Origin: Oryzias latipes
Taxonomy: Eukaryota > Chordata > Actinopteri > Beloniformes > Adrianichthyidae
Assembly: GCF_002234675.1 (NCBI RefSeq)
Contig: NC_019865.2
Location: forward strand, 1,523,958 to 1,587,957
Direction of reading: 5' to 3'
Length of the DNA stretch: 64,000 nt
The notes below the pieces were generated by a model, which worked only from the letters and a program-made list of their open reading frames with translations, was not told where the DNA came from and did not search any database. The position numbers were made by a program, and so were the translations under genes. Positions 12,044-20,887 of this stretch are shown here, in pieces. Numbering within the stretch: position 1 is the stretch's first letter; each line of letters starts with the position of its first letter.

Positions 12044-13164
12044 GGGACGGCCCTTCACTGCTGAGAAACTAGGTCACAACCAGACAATGGCTGCCAGATA
12101 TCATGTGACTTCACAGCAGGACTGGGGCCAGTGATTGAGTTCTGGCAGAACCTCCCAGAACCTGCAGGGAAGTCCAGCCGCGGCTGCGTAAACAGACAGG
12201 AATCCGTCCAGCTGAGGGTCTGATGTGGGTCAGGATCTTCCAATTCAATGAGCGGGACGGTTTTCCTCAGACCCGCGCCATGTCTGTGCATGCGTGTTCT
12301 GACCCACCTGCTATTCTGATGCCTCGAAAGTCCGTCAAACTTTATGACCGGACAGGGGGGCGGCGGGAAGTTCGGCGGCTTTGCCCCCCTCCTCCTGCTT
12401 CTGGCGTTGCAGCGGCTGTTTGGCGAAGACGTGGCGTTCAGCGGCGTGGCGTGCCCGTTGCTGGTCACGCTGTACTTGAATGTCCGCCGGGGTTTGGGGG
12501 GGCCAGGAGCTTCACCCGCAGCTTCCCCCTTTTCCCAAAGCAGCCGGTTCCCCTCCAGCTTCCGCCAGAACCCCCGTGAGGTGTAAAAGTTCCCGGCGGG
12601 CATGCCGTCGTCCCGGTCTTCGGCGGTTTTCCCCTGAGCTTCGGAGGTCGCTTCTCCGCTGAAAAACTGCTTTGCTGCAGAAAAGGTGCAGTTAGCTTCC
12701 ACTCCAGACGTTGGAGGAGACGGTCCTTTGGGTCCCGCCGATGTGGTCGAGAACCTCGTGTTCGTTTTTTCTGTGGGTTCAGACGTCCGCCTGGCGACAT
12801 CGAGAACGCCGTAGACGCTTCCTGGATGTTCCCACAAATCCAAGCTTTTTCCTCGGCAGTGGTTCTGTCTGGGATGAGGCTCCTCCCAGCGGCTCTCCGG
12901 CGTTCCCGTCTTCCCCGGGAGATTTCCAGGATGAACCCGAGAAACGAAGGAAGGGTGCGATTTCACCCGCCCGTCCTGGCCGCCGCTATGTTGACTTAGA
13001 CCCTCCCACTTGGAGATCTTCTCCCGGATGTTTATGCCCAGCTCTTGAGAGGGCGGCTGTGCCGCCGGCCGGCCCTGCGGCTGCCAGGCCGGGGGGGCGT
13101 CCTTCTGCAGGCGATCCGCCTCTCCGAGGCCCCGCCTGCTCTGTTCCCGTCTCAGAGCCAACAT
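19..13164 (-). CDS. dennd2c: DENND2C-like DENN-domain Rab regulator (3' part missing)
   Basis: DENN-domain proteins are guanine-nucleotide exchange factors for Rab GTPases; DENND2 members act on Rab9-type GTPases in membrane traffic. Ten coding exons join in phase, in gene order: 13164-12308, 4226-4102, 3872-3790, 3707-3570, 3015-2937, 2676-2632, 2387-2218, 1817-1708, 499-430 and 96-19, giving 585 codons. The rest of the DENN domain lies beyond the left edge. The first exon has the family hallmarks REKISKWEG, GNFYTS, and PKPRRTF. Later exons encode RKSFEYED, DDNIYEE, DPYEDV and IFDEKRGRK, then the upstream-DENN block GYRTLERDLIQLQ, FVVVSLRK, LKVIPNFCFPD, SFVLTGEDGSRWFGYC and RLPEVHCIVSKLGCFDLF. 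The order and motifs fit DENND2C better than DENND2A, B or D, as does AMPD1 next door. The start Met at 13164 is the first in the open frame and is the least certain point. The intron between 12308 and 4226 is 8 kb and transposon-filled. Confidence 0.88.
1152..1235 (+). repeat. LINE/SINE 3'-tail fragment ending in (GATG)n
   Basis: The stretch has CCCCGCGACCCGGTCCCGG and ATAAGCGG followed by ATGGATGG repeats. This is the familiar 3' end of many fish non-LTR elements. Only the tail is present and no reverse-transcriptase frame precedes it. It lies in a DENND2C intron. Confidence 0.6.
1240..1695 (+). repeat. Dispersed repeat of unknown class, copy A
   Basis: This segment matches 39,650-40,095 and, more partially, 53,950-54,215. 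Shared landmarks in order are GTTGGAGYCAGACG, GTCAAAGGTTTTGAACG, GCAGGCTCC, GGCTTCTTGGAGCCACTTCC and GGGGCCACTCAGTCCAGTTC. No long open frame and no clear terminal repeats are visible, so the class is open. A truncated SINE or an internal part of a larger transposon are both possible. Confidence 0.65.
4741..7440 (-). mobile_element. 5'-truncated L1-like LINE, ORF2 reverse-transcriptase remnant
   Basis: Read on the minus strand, the segment encodes most of an L1-type reverse transcriptase. The fragments are SYRPISLLNCDAKILAK (7235-6870), GFMPGRHLF and ALDAEKAFDRVEW, then the catalytic SLYADDLLLYL (6824-6144), and a C-terminal part to about 4950 with FWLCPSL and IAFTTVLTRR. The YADD box is intact, but the frame is broken several times, so the copy is dead. 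The endonuclease is missing through 5' truncation. An A-run on the minus strand at 4741-4748 is the probable poly-A tail. It lies in the DENND2C intron in the same orientation as the gene. Confidence 0.85.
7527..7646. repeat. Perfect 43-bp inverted repeat (hairpin) with 34-nt loop
   Basis: The left arm 7527-7569 is the exact reverse complement of the right arm 7604-7646. The loop holds a second, imperfect inverted pair (CGTGGAAGC against GCTTCCGCG). Similarity continues weakly outside both arms. It is probably a fold-back transposon end or a recent inverted duplication. Confidence 0.9.
7647..8073. mobile_element. Probable non-autonomous element bounded by TATACCATGGTC ends
   Basis: TATACCATGGTC at 7651-7662 is mirrored by GACCATGGTATA at 8061-8072. 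The interior includes AACCACAGTGATAACCGC (read on the minus strand) and CAGCCAATCAGAACC, which are strings common in fish miniature elements. No coding capacity is evident. The link to the adjacent 43-bp palindrome suggests one composite fold-back element, but the outer limits are unclear. Confidence 0.45.
8130..8870 (-). repeat. Degraded element related to the MITE at 52,124-52,589
   Basis: The right part, read on the minus strand (GGCCTGTGGACCAGAACCGG and then CCGTGGGACAG), resembles the start of the 52,124 element. The AAGTCGGAC-type block near 8270 is also shared. The ends are eroded and I could not define target duplications. The 8870-9240 stretch to its right shows no gene or repeat I recognise. 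Confidence 0.4.
9552..11345. mobile_element. Element with CAGGG...CCCTG ends nested in the 9,491 MITE
   Basis: The left end is CAGGGCTCGACATAGCC, and the right end, read inversely, is CAGGGGTTGACATAGCCC. The flanking bases are GCGGA on both sides (5 bp), which suits the 5-bp class of hAT elements better than the usual 8. The interior has no intact transposase. It hosts the RTE fragment at 9896-10385. Confidence 0.65.
9896..10385 (+). mobile_element. 5'-truncated RTE-like LINE fragment with target duplications
   Basis: The 139-aa frame at 9941-10360 encodes the C-terminal end of a common fish RTE-type reverse transcriptase. Motifs include YKTVVRPALLYGLE, RWFGHVQRRD, GRRARGRPKRR and the ending RCGDP. 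The copy ends in GCCGAAAGAGAAAGAAG and is flanked by exact 13-bp repeats ATTGAATGTAACA at 9883-9895 and 10386-10398. This is therefore one truncated insertion of about 490 bp. Its tail matches the SINE tail at 58.75 kb. Confidence 0.85.
12013..12042. repeat. (GAT)n microsatellite
   Basis: About ten uninterrupted GAT triplets lie 265 bp downstream of the DENND2C first coding exon, within its intron. Confidence 0.9.
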
Positions 13165-13683
13165 GATGAGGGTGGGGCGAGTCTCAGTTCTCCACAGGGG
13201 TAAGCATCAGGAGTTTCCCTCAAAGGCTAACACGAAAACTGCTAATCCGGGCGTTATCACCAAAGCAGCGTCCCAGATCAGTGGTTTGCTGGAAGCATCT
13301 CCTGGTGCTGAATGACCGCCATGACCTCCTGGGGTCCTGTTGGGAACAACCTAAAAAAAGACAAAAACAAGAGTTACTCATCGCCTAGGAGCGAGGAAAT
13401 TAGGAAAAGACGAGGAAGACATTTAAGTTTTCTGCAGGATTTACCGTAGATCCGTGTTTTCCAGCCAGTGTGCCGTGGGAAATCATTTCATTTCCCCTCA
13501 TTGGTCTAAAAAACGTTAACCGTTGCCAGAATTTCAGCTCTGTGTTCATTCAAACAGGACCAAGTCCCACCCTGAGTATTTAGCAATACACAGGTTCTTC
13601 AAAGACTTTTTTTTCTCTGCATTTCATCTTCATTCAATACTATTTCGTAAGAATAAAAATGTGTCCAAACTTTGGTCAACTGC

Positions 13684-13830
13684 TAGATATCAGCAGCAGA
13701 TCATGCAGAAACCCTGCCTTATCTGCTGCTGATTACCTGGATCAGGTGTGTTTAGCCAATAAGGAGCTTCAATGGCTGGTTGGTTGGAAAACACGTTGGC
13801 CACAGGAACCTGGAGGCCTGGAGTCTCACC
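13684..13830. repeat. Fragment of the CAGGGGTGCCCAA MITE family
   Basis: The run CCTTATCTGCTG, GGAGCTTCAATGG, GGTTGGTTGGAAA, GGCCTGGAG follows the order of the intact copy at 23,413-23,562. The terminal CAGGGGTGCCCAA is not present, so it is either truncated or a diverged subfamily. Confidence 0.6.
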
Positions 13831-13883
13831 CCCCGCCTTAAACTGTCTCTGTCAATCATTCTTAGAGGTTTCATCCTCTACAT

Positions 13884-16481
13884 CAGACCTGGGCAAACTA
13901 CGGCCCGCGGGCAACATCCGGCCCTTCGAACGCCTCTGTCCGGCCTGCAAGAGGCCCGTCATAAAGAACATAAGTCAAACAAACATCTGCCGTCCTTTTG
14001 CTTTTATTTTGAAATGTGGACTTTTGTTTTGAAAAGCATTGCTTTACGACAGTTGCGCATACGTGAGTGAATGTCAACAGCAACAAATGATGCGAGCCAG
14101 CTCACCCTCAAGATGTCAGCACACTCTAAGAAAAGAAAAATTGATAAGGAATGTCGTGTTTTCAAAAAGACAAATATTTCTTCACAGAAGTTAAAGGTGA
14201 AGCAGTGTGCTTAATCTGTGGTGCGAAGGTCGCTGTGTTTAAAGATTATAATTTGAATCGACACTACACGACTAAGCACGAAGAGAAATACAGAAATCTG
14301 TCTGATGAAGAACGTGCAAAGGAGTCTGAAGCTTTGCTCCAAAAACTCCAAACACAACAGGGACTTTTGACAAAACTTCACGCACCCAGAAATGCAGCCG
14401 TCAGGACAAGTTTTGTAATTTCTCACAAAATTGCGCGGAACAGTAAGCCGTTTTCTGATGGAGAGTTTGTAAAGGAGTGTTTACTGGACTCTGTTGCGCT
14501 GATATGCCCGGAGACAAAGAGCGCGTTTGAGAACATTTCACTGTCCCGACGCACGGTGGCGAGGCGGATTGAGGACATCGCGGGAAACTTGGAGCTTCAG
14601 CTGAAGAGCAGAGCGGCTGACTTTGACTGTTTCTCTCTGGCGTTGGATGAGAGCTGCGATATACGTGACACCGCCCAGCTACTCATCTTCTTACGTGGGA
14701 TAACTGCAGAGTTTCAAATCACGGAGGAGCTGGCAGCCATGCGATCAATGAAAGGGACAACCACTGGACAGGACTTGTTCAGAGAGGTAAATGCATGTTT
14801 GGACATGTTGGAACTGAAGTGGGACAAACTTGTAGGTGTGACAACAGATGGCTGTCCAAATCTGACTGGAAAAAATGTTGGACTTTTAAAGAGAATGCAG
14901 GATAAAATGACAGAAATTGTGCAGAAGTTGACATTTTTGCATTGTATTATACATCAAGAGGTGCTGTGTAAGACAGTGTTAAAAATGAAACACGTTGTTG
15001 ATGTTGTCACCAAAACAGTTAACTTCATCAGAGCGAGAGCATTAAATCACAGACAATTTGTTGCATTTTTGGAGGAAAATGAGATTGAACATGGTGACAT
15101 AAGATATCACTGCACTGTTAGGTGGCTCAGCCTTGGCAAGGTGCTGAAAAGTGTCTGGGACCTGAGAGGCCAGATTCAGGATTTCTGTGTTGACAAAGGT
15201 CATGACGTCCCAGAACTTTCAGATGAAGACTGGGTGGCAGACCTTGGATTCGCTGTGGATGTGACTGCACTAATGAACCAACTAAATGTCAAACTGCAGT
15301 CCAAGGGGCTTTTTGTGCATGAGATGTACAGTGCAGTGAAGGCTTTTATGAGAAAGTTGCAGTTTCTCTCAAGCCAAGTGAAGGACAATAATCTGACACA
15401 CTTGCCAACACTAAAGGAAGCCAAAAGACCAGAGGGTCACCTTCAAAAGTACTCAACCATGCTAGAAGCACTGCATGCAGAGTTTTCAAGGCGATTTCAA
15501 GATTTCAAAACTCTTGAGAGTGAAATGCATGTGGTTTCTTCTCCCTTCAACTGCATTGTGGATGATGCACCAAGTGAAGTTCAGATGGAACTCATTGAGC
15601 TGCAGTCTGATATGCTCCTGGCAGAGCGTTTCAGGTCAGTGTCACTGCTGGACTTCTACTCCTCCCTTAAAAAGGAGAACTTTCCACACCTGAGGAGGCA
15701 TGCTCAGAAGATCCTGGTCCTCTTTGGCTCTACCTACCATTGTGAACAGGCATTTTCAGTTATGAAGTTCAACAAATCCAAACACAGATCCTCTGTGACT
15801 GATGACCACCTCTCAGCTGTTCTTCGCATTGCCACTTCAGACATTCAGCCAGATTTTTGTGCCCTTGTTCAAGCCCAGAACAGACTGGATTATTCTCACT
15901 GAAGAGGTAACATGGATGGAAAACATTAAAAGTTATCGTTTGTTCCACAATACATATGAATACTGATGTGTTGCTCTATTTCTATAAATTTGTTAAGTTT
16001 GTTGTTGTTCATTTTTTGGGGAGATTAACAAGTTAAAAACTGATAACTGTGATGGTATGTTCCCCCTCTCAGGTTGCTATGTTTTCATTTTCAAGTCAAG
16101 CCAAGTCACATCTAGTCAAGTCAGTTCTTAGCTTTGTCAAGTCTTAGTTCATGTTTCTGCTTTGGTTTTGCTTGTCCTGCCCTGCAGTGCCTTTTGTTTA
16201 TTTAAATAAACCTTTAGTTTTTTGGAACCACCTGCCTCCTGTGGCATTTGCACAGATTCAATAATTGTTTTTGTTTTCCTTTTTGACCTATAAACCACAA
16301 TTTTACATACCCTGATATAAACATTTACACTTTACAGAATGCATTATTCTTCTGAATATCAGTAACAGCTATTAAAAATATTTACTTTAAAAGCATTTTA
16401 CAACGGAAGAAAGTTAGTGGCCCTCTTGCACAATTCAGGTTTCTGATGTGGCCCCCGGCAAAAATTAATTGCCCACCCCTG
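13884..16481 (+). mobile_element. hAT DNA transposon (2.6 kb) with exact 8-bp target duplication
   Basis: The element starts CAGACCTGGGCAA and ends TTGCCCACCCCTG. The inverse of the right end is CAGGGGTGGGCAA, three mismatches from the left. It is flanked by exact CTCTACAT at 13876-13883 and 16482-16489. Both the 8-bp duplication and the CAGGGGTGGGCAA-like ends are hAT hallmarks. It encodes the transposase at 14151-15902 on its plus strand. The exact duplication indicates a fairly recent insertion. Confidence 0.9.
14151..15902 (+). CDS. hAT transposase, GTF2IRD2/ZBED-like, 583 codons
   Basis: This encodes a DDE transposase of the hAT superfamily, in the group whose relatives were domesticated in GTF2IRD2. 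A BED-type zinc finger lies near the N-terminus (YFFTEVKGEAVCLICGAK with H..H at NRHYTTKH, residues about 9-42). The catalytic-domain strings ALDESCDIRDTAQLLIFLRG and GVTTDGCPNLTG, and HCIIHQEVLC follow. The C-terminal dimerisation motif is YHCEQAFSVMKFNKSKHRS. There are no internal stops. The usual start region (ATG at 14113, then KRKIDKECRVF) is in a different frame and joins this frame only across an indel near 14,160-14,175. The protein beginning at 14151 is therefore probably N-terminally damaged but keeps the BED finger. It is an element gene, not a host gene. Confidence 0.85.
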   Translation: MSCFQKDKYFFTEVKGEAVCLICGAKVAVFKDYNLNRHYTTKHEEKYRNLSDEERAKESEALLQKLQTQQGLLTKLHAPRNAAVRTSFVISHKIARNSKPFSDGEFVKECLLDSVALICPETKSAFENISLSRRTVARRIEDIAGNLELQLKSRAADFDCFSLALDESCDIRDTAQLLIFLRGITAEFQITEELAAMRSMKGTTTGQDLFREVNACLDMLELKWDKLVGVTTDGCPNLTGKNVGLLKRMQDKMTEIVQKLTFLHCIIHQEVLCKTVLKMKHVVDVVTKTVNFIRARALNHRQFVAFLEENEIEHGDIRYHCTVRWLSLGKVLKSVWDLRGQIQDFCVDKGHDVPELSDEDWVADLGFAVDVTALMNQLNVKLQSKGLFVHEMYSAVKAFMRKLQFLSSQVKDNNLTHLPTLKEAKRPEGHLQKYSTMLEALHAEFSRRFQDFKTLESEMHVVSSPFNCIVDDAPSEVQMELIELQSDMLLAERFRSVSLLDFYSSLKKENFPHLRRHAQKILVLFGSTYHCEQAFSVMKFNKSKHRSSVTDDHLSAVLRIATSDIQPDFCALVQAQNRLDYSH

Positions 16482-16489
16482 CTCTACAT

Positions 16490-17356
16490 CAGTGTTTTTC
16501 AACCAGTGTGCCGCGGCACACTAGCGTGCCGTGGGAGATGGTCAAGTGTGCCGTGGAAAATTGCCCTCATTAACTGATCTAAAAGCATTTCCCATCTCCA
16601 GGATTTCAGCTCTCTGTTCATCCAAACAGGCCCTGATAAAACACTGAGGAGTTAGGAATATAAAAGATCGTAAAATACTTTTTTCTTTGCGTTTATTTTA
16701 TTTTATTAAAGACATTTTGATAAGAATGACCGTACCACGATTCAGCTGCAGCTCCGGCTGTATTTTGGAAAAGTCCCGTTCTTTTGACTGTCTCCACCAA
16801 TCATTCTTGAGGGGCTTAATCACATGTCATCAGTCTGACCAATCAGAAGTGGTTAAAGTCTTCACTTCCTTGTCCCGATTTAGCTCGTAAAGTCGCTCAG
16901 TTCTAACAAAAATACAGCTAAAGCTCGTCTTTTGCGCTGTTGCTTTCCACAGAATCCGGTATCAGACCGTGGAACAAGTGAACAAAACAATGAAGCTCAG
17001 AGACGCGATCTCCGGCCGTTTTATGCACTACATCTCCCATGATGCATTGGGTTGTGAGAGTGACAGCGCATACGGAGATCTGTTGTTAAACGTCTTGAAA
17101 CCAACGAACACGCATCAAACTATTTTTAAATCTTCTAACTTAACTTTTATTGAATCTTTTAGAAAAAAAAAGCTGCAGTTTCCAGCTTTTTCTGCAAGAA
17201 TTATCTCAAAAATGCATGTGAGATTGTGGAGGGGCTGTAGATCAATACAGACTATGAGTTTCTCCTTCTTTTTTTAAATTTTTGGATGCTGGTGTGCCGC
17301 GGGATTTTTTTTAAGGTTAAAGTGTGCCGTGGCTCAGAAAAGGTTGAAAAACACTG
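16490..17356. mobile_element. hAT-type MITE, family CAGTGTTTTTCAACC, copy 1
   Basis: The 867-bp element starts CAGTGTTTTTCAACCAGTG and ends GGTTGAAAAACACTG. The flanks are CTCTACAT on the left and GTCTACAT on the right, one mismatch. It has no significant coding capacity; the short frames inside are not conserved between copies. It sits inside an older copy of the same family. Confidence 0.85.
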
Positions 17357-17570
17357 GTCTACATCATCAATCCGACCAATCAGAAGTGGGCAACGTCCTC
17401 ACTTCACAGCGCCGACATGGCTCAGAGGGACTCTCGTTACAGCAAGAATAACAGTCCGGCATCAGTGCCACTGTTTCTTCACTACATCTCCCATGATTCA
17501 TTGGGTTAATGTGACAGCGCTGTCATTAACGGCCACATTAACGAATGCAAACATCTGTTCCAACAGTTTT

Positions 17571-19539
17571 CTCACGGATGAAATGATGTCATAACCTCTT
17601 TTACCCGACGGGAATACTGTCCCAGAAGCCAATGGGCTCAAAGCCCCGCCCCCCCAGATAGAATTAGGCTCAGCAGGGAAAACCTGAAAAGTCTGAGTTG
17701 AAACTGTAAACTGAGGACCGAAAGCAAAGAAGGGAAGAAACGAAAAAACAAAACAGCTGCTGTTACAACTCAAGATTTCTAAGTTTAACCATTTTTATAT
17801 TCAGCCTTTCAGTTTACAGTTTTCTTTTTCAAATTCTGAATAATAATTCCTTCCAGTTTACAATGTGTACTTTTGAGTTTTCAATCCGGCTTTTAATTCA
17901 CTTTAAGCTGATCCTGATTTGACATCATATCATGTCTGCAAAGACCAAATGTAGTAAATGCTTCAAACTGTCGCCCCTCATCTTAGAAAGTCTCTTCCTT
18001 TGTGTCGGATCAACGGCGTCTAGTGCTTTCAGAACAGATCATGACGTTTCTATTAACGGAAATGATCGATGGTTCAGCTTTTATCTTCAATTTTAGCTGA
18101 TCCTTTGGAAGTTTTCATCTGTGTTTAGGTTTTGGTTTGATGCTGGTTGCTGCTGTTGAACTTTTTTTTTTCTGCTACATAAATGAAACTGACTTAGGAC
18201 TCGGAAAAACCAGCGTTTGAAACGACTTGAGACGCTGTAAATCACCAAAGATCAGCACATAACAGACGGCGGCGATGGCAGGAGGAGAAAACGAGGAAAA
18301 AATCTGACGTGACGGTCTGGATATACATGACTGGGGCGTGTTCCTTCACCAATACCAGTGTCCGTGTGGTCGCCTGACCTAACCCAAACGATCAGGACGC
18401 CAGTCTGGAGCTCGTGATGTGACCTCCATAAGTGACATTCCTGCAGACCGACGGGAGGCGTGCAGCTTGGTAAATGACGCTTTGTTTAGTTTGACCCACA
18501 TCTAACGTATGTCTGCCCCGGAATGCAGCGGCATCACCAGCAGAACCATGGACACGACAAAGAAACTCCAAACACTGACCCACTTGCAGGACCCGTCTTT
18601 GTGTGGCGCTTTGGTACAGGAAGGCTGGAGCTGCGCTTCCTGAGCTGCAGGAAGACGGATCAGCAGACCGTCTGTAATTATGGTGTGGAGAGATTTGCAT
18701 GCAGTTGCAAGCCCTGATTTCAGCTATGTTTAGATCAAAACATCCACGGGAACCAGATCAACGTGAAATACGGTTTCAGTTGCTTTGGAAAACATCTCTG
18801 GGACTTGGTGACTGTGTTGGATGATCACGCCCCGGTTCTGGCACTTCACAGGTCTCATTTTGCAGGTCGCACTGTGGTGACGGCGATCCGGTCATGAAGA
18901 AAGCAAAAAGAGCCGAAAGCTGCCGTTAAATTAGGCCTAATTCCACCTTCAGAACAGCCACAACAAGCAGGCTCAGACACGCTCTGCAGGATGGGACATG
19001 TCCTGGGCTGGTGTTGCAAGACTGCAGCGGGGGTGGCAATGTATCCCATAATAAAAGGTAAAGAGCTGCATGACAAATCAAAGGATGAGTCAGCATGGAT
19101 CTGTCTGATCCACACCTGATCACCAAGACTCTTATTTTGAAAATGTCTGCCTGCAGACTCTCACCTGATGACAGCATGTACCGGTAAACTGAAGTCACGC
19201 TCGTAAAACGGCTCCACACCTGCACAGGTACTGCCTTCCCTTCAGCCACTCATGAACTCCAACATTCGTGGATCACCTGCACATGACTCCTATACAAGCA
19301 CTTTACAAAATAAAAGCCCCAATCTGACTGCATGACTGACCCAAGAACCTCAGTTTTCTATGCTGTTCATCAAAAGAGGAAAAATAAGGGATGTTTTTGT
19401 ACTTTAGAGACAAAATAATAATTCTGTATCCAGTAAAGTTTGTAGATTTACAAAATATACAGAAATTACATTTAATGAAACAAAATGTAACGTAAAAAGA
19501 AACTTTATACACTTACTTTGTAAGTTTTCCCCCCTAATT
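17571..19539. other. No gene recognised; DENND2C 5' intron
   Basis: The stretch is AT-moderate unique sequence with short non-conserved open frames only. It should be the part of the long 5' intron between the CpG-rich UTR exon and the first coding exon of DENND2C. Confidence 0.5.
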
Positions 19540-19990
19540 TTCTCATGTGATGCGATGGAACAGTCCAGCCCAGCGAACCCACACGACTCAAAGTTCACGA
19601 GCACGCGCGTTTCTCCGCCATCACTCACCCGCGAGGCTCAAAACATCCCGATGTGCTGCTGTTGACCCGCCGTCGACTCCCGCAAACGATCCCGCACAGA
19701 CAGGAAAAGTCCACTCGGCCACATCGCTGCGCGTGAAGCACTGCAGGGGGAAAAGTCCAAACGGCCTCGGGTTCGAAACCGGCACCGAACTCCGCTGGGG
19801 GCTCAGTCCGCACAAACGGCCACTTTGGGTCCGCGAGACGCGCACATTTTTAAACGAAAGCAGAAAAAACGCAAAAACGCCGCGTGGAAAAGCAGATGAG
19901 GCAGAAAAGTCTCGCGGGCGGTCTGCGCGTCAGCTTCTCAAAACGACTTCTCCTTCCGCTTACGGGTTCCAAAATAAAAGCACCAACGAT
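19540..19990 (-). promoter_or_regulatory. dennd2c: CpG-rich promoter and probable 5'-UTR exon of DENND2C
   Basis: This is the only strongly CpG-dense block between DENND2C and AMPD1. On the minus strand, a splice donor (CCTCGCGG followed by GTGAGTGA) puts the exon boundary at 19629, so an untranslated first exon would run upward from there. It would splice across the hAT nest to the coding exon at 13164. The start site itself cannot be seen. No TATA box is evident, as is usual for a CpG promoter. Open frames on both strands here are by-products of the high GC content. Confidence 0.55.
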
Positions 19991-20728
19991 TCCCTTTTTT
20001 AAAGCTGAAATATTTCATTTTTACTCATTTAAAACTTAATCATCGTCTTTAAAGTGTAGCAAAAAAAATTAACATACACATATATAGCTAAAGGCAATGA
20101 AACGTCAATAAACTTTTCCAGAATTTTTATGAAATATTCAATTATAGTTAATGACTCGGATGACCCAGAGAAATCTTTTTTCCCCTCCATAACCTATTAA
20201 ATAAATCTTTAATAAAATGTATTTTTAAATAGATTTAACGTTGCAACGACGTTGTAGTAAATTTTAGAACCTGGTTCATTAGTCAGAAAAACGAGTTTGT
20301 GATTTTTTTTAAAGCCTCTTTCGTAACTTCCGGTGTTGTCGGGTGTGTTCACGGTCAGTTTGACTAAAAATTGTGTGGGAAAGTCCTCTGGGATCTTCCA
20401 AACAGGGAGGACTTCACCACATCACCTCCTTCATCACACAACAAGCAGCTGTCCTATCAAGACTCCACGCACCGTCAAAAACACACAATTCCATATTTTT
20501 GTCTCGTGTTCCCCTCAAAGTTTCAATCTTTCCAAAGTGTTTTGAAGTGACGCGAATCATCCATGACCAAACTTCCAGAAAATGCTGAAATATTTCTAGA
20601 CTTCTGCTTTTTGTCATCAGAGTAAAAAGCAGAACTTTCAAATGAAGAATAAAAGCAAGAAAACTCTGTCTTTTCTTTTTAGACACCATTCATGAGAAAC
20701 ACTACCAAAAAAGTTTTTTACAAACATT
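19991..20728. other. DENND2C-AMPD1 intergenic spacer
   Basis: This short spacer lies between the DENND2C promoter on the left and the AMPD1 poly-A signal on the right. I see no conserved coding segment or known repeat. The antisense and sense open frames around 20,330-20,690 are AT/TC-rich and match no family I know. Confidence 0.5.
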
Positions 20729-20734
20729 TTTATT
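20729..20734 (-). terminator. ampd1: AMPD1 polyadenylation signal AATAAA
   Basis: AATAAA on the minus strand lies about 155 nt past the AMPD1 stop (20888-20890), giving a short 3' UTR. It is the first canonical signal downstream of the stop. Confidence 0.7.
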
Positions 20735-20887
20735 TTCCTGTTTTTCTCCTCACTGAACAAATAAAAACAGTGAAGAAAACACTGTAAACGTTTCTTCCTC
20801 CAAAGGAAATCTGTTTTTTCTTTGGCTTCACTGGTTTTAAAAGCTGAAAACCTTCCATCAGGCGTCTGACCCTGAAGGTCGAGCTCT

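Larger units (their letters stand above)
13452..17570. mobile_element. Old, broken copy of the CAGTGTTTTTCAACC MITE hosting younger insertions
   Basis: The left arm (CCAGTGTGCCGTGGGA near 13470, then AATTTCAGCTCTGTGTTC and CAAACAGGACC) and the right arm (CCGACCAATCAGAAGTGG, CTACATCTCCCATGAT, AATGTGACAGCGC) align in order with the intact family members at 16,490 and 25,419. The copy has been split by a piece of the 23,413-type MITE (about 13,684-13,830), by a younger member of its own family and by the hAT element. Confidence 0.65.

Noticed and set aside
12223..13166. Plus-strand open frames over the DENND2C first exon
   Set aside because: They are antisense to a 369-codon minus frame carrying DENND2C motifs; GC-rich codons leave the opposite strand open.
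16687..17594. Short open frames within the MITE at 16,490 and just downstream
   Set aside because: They are not preserved in the other copies at 25,419 and 54,232, so they are chance frames.
19547..20002. 151-codon plus-strand frame in the CpG island
   Set aside because: It is arginine/proline-rich and low-complexity, with no family match. Such frames are expected in GC-rich promoters.
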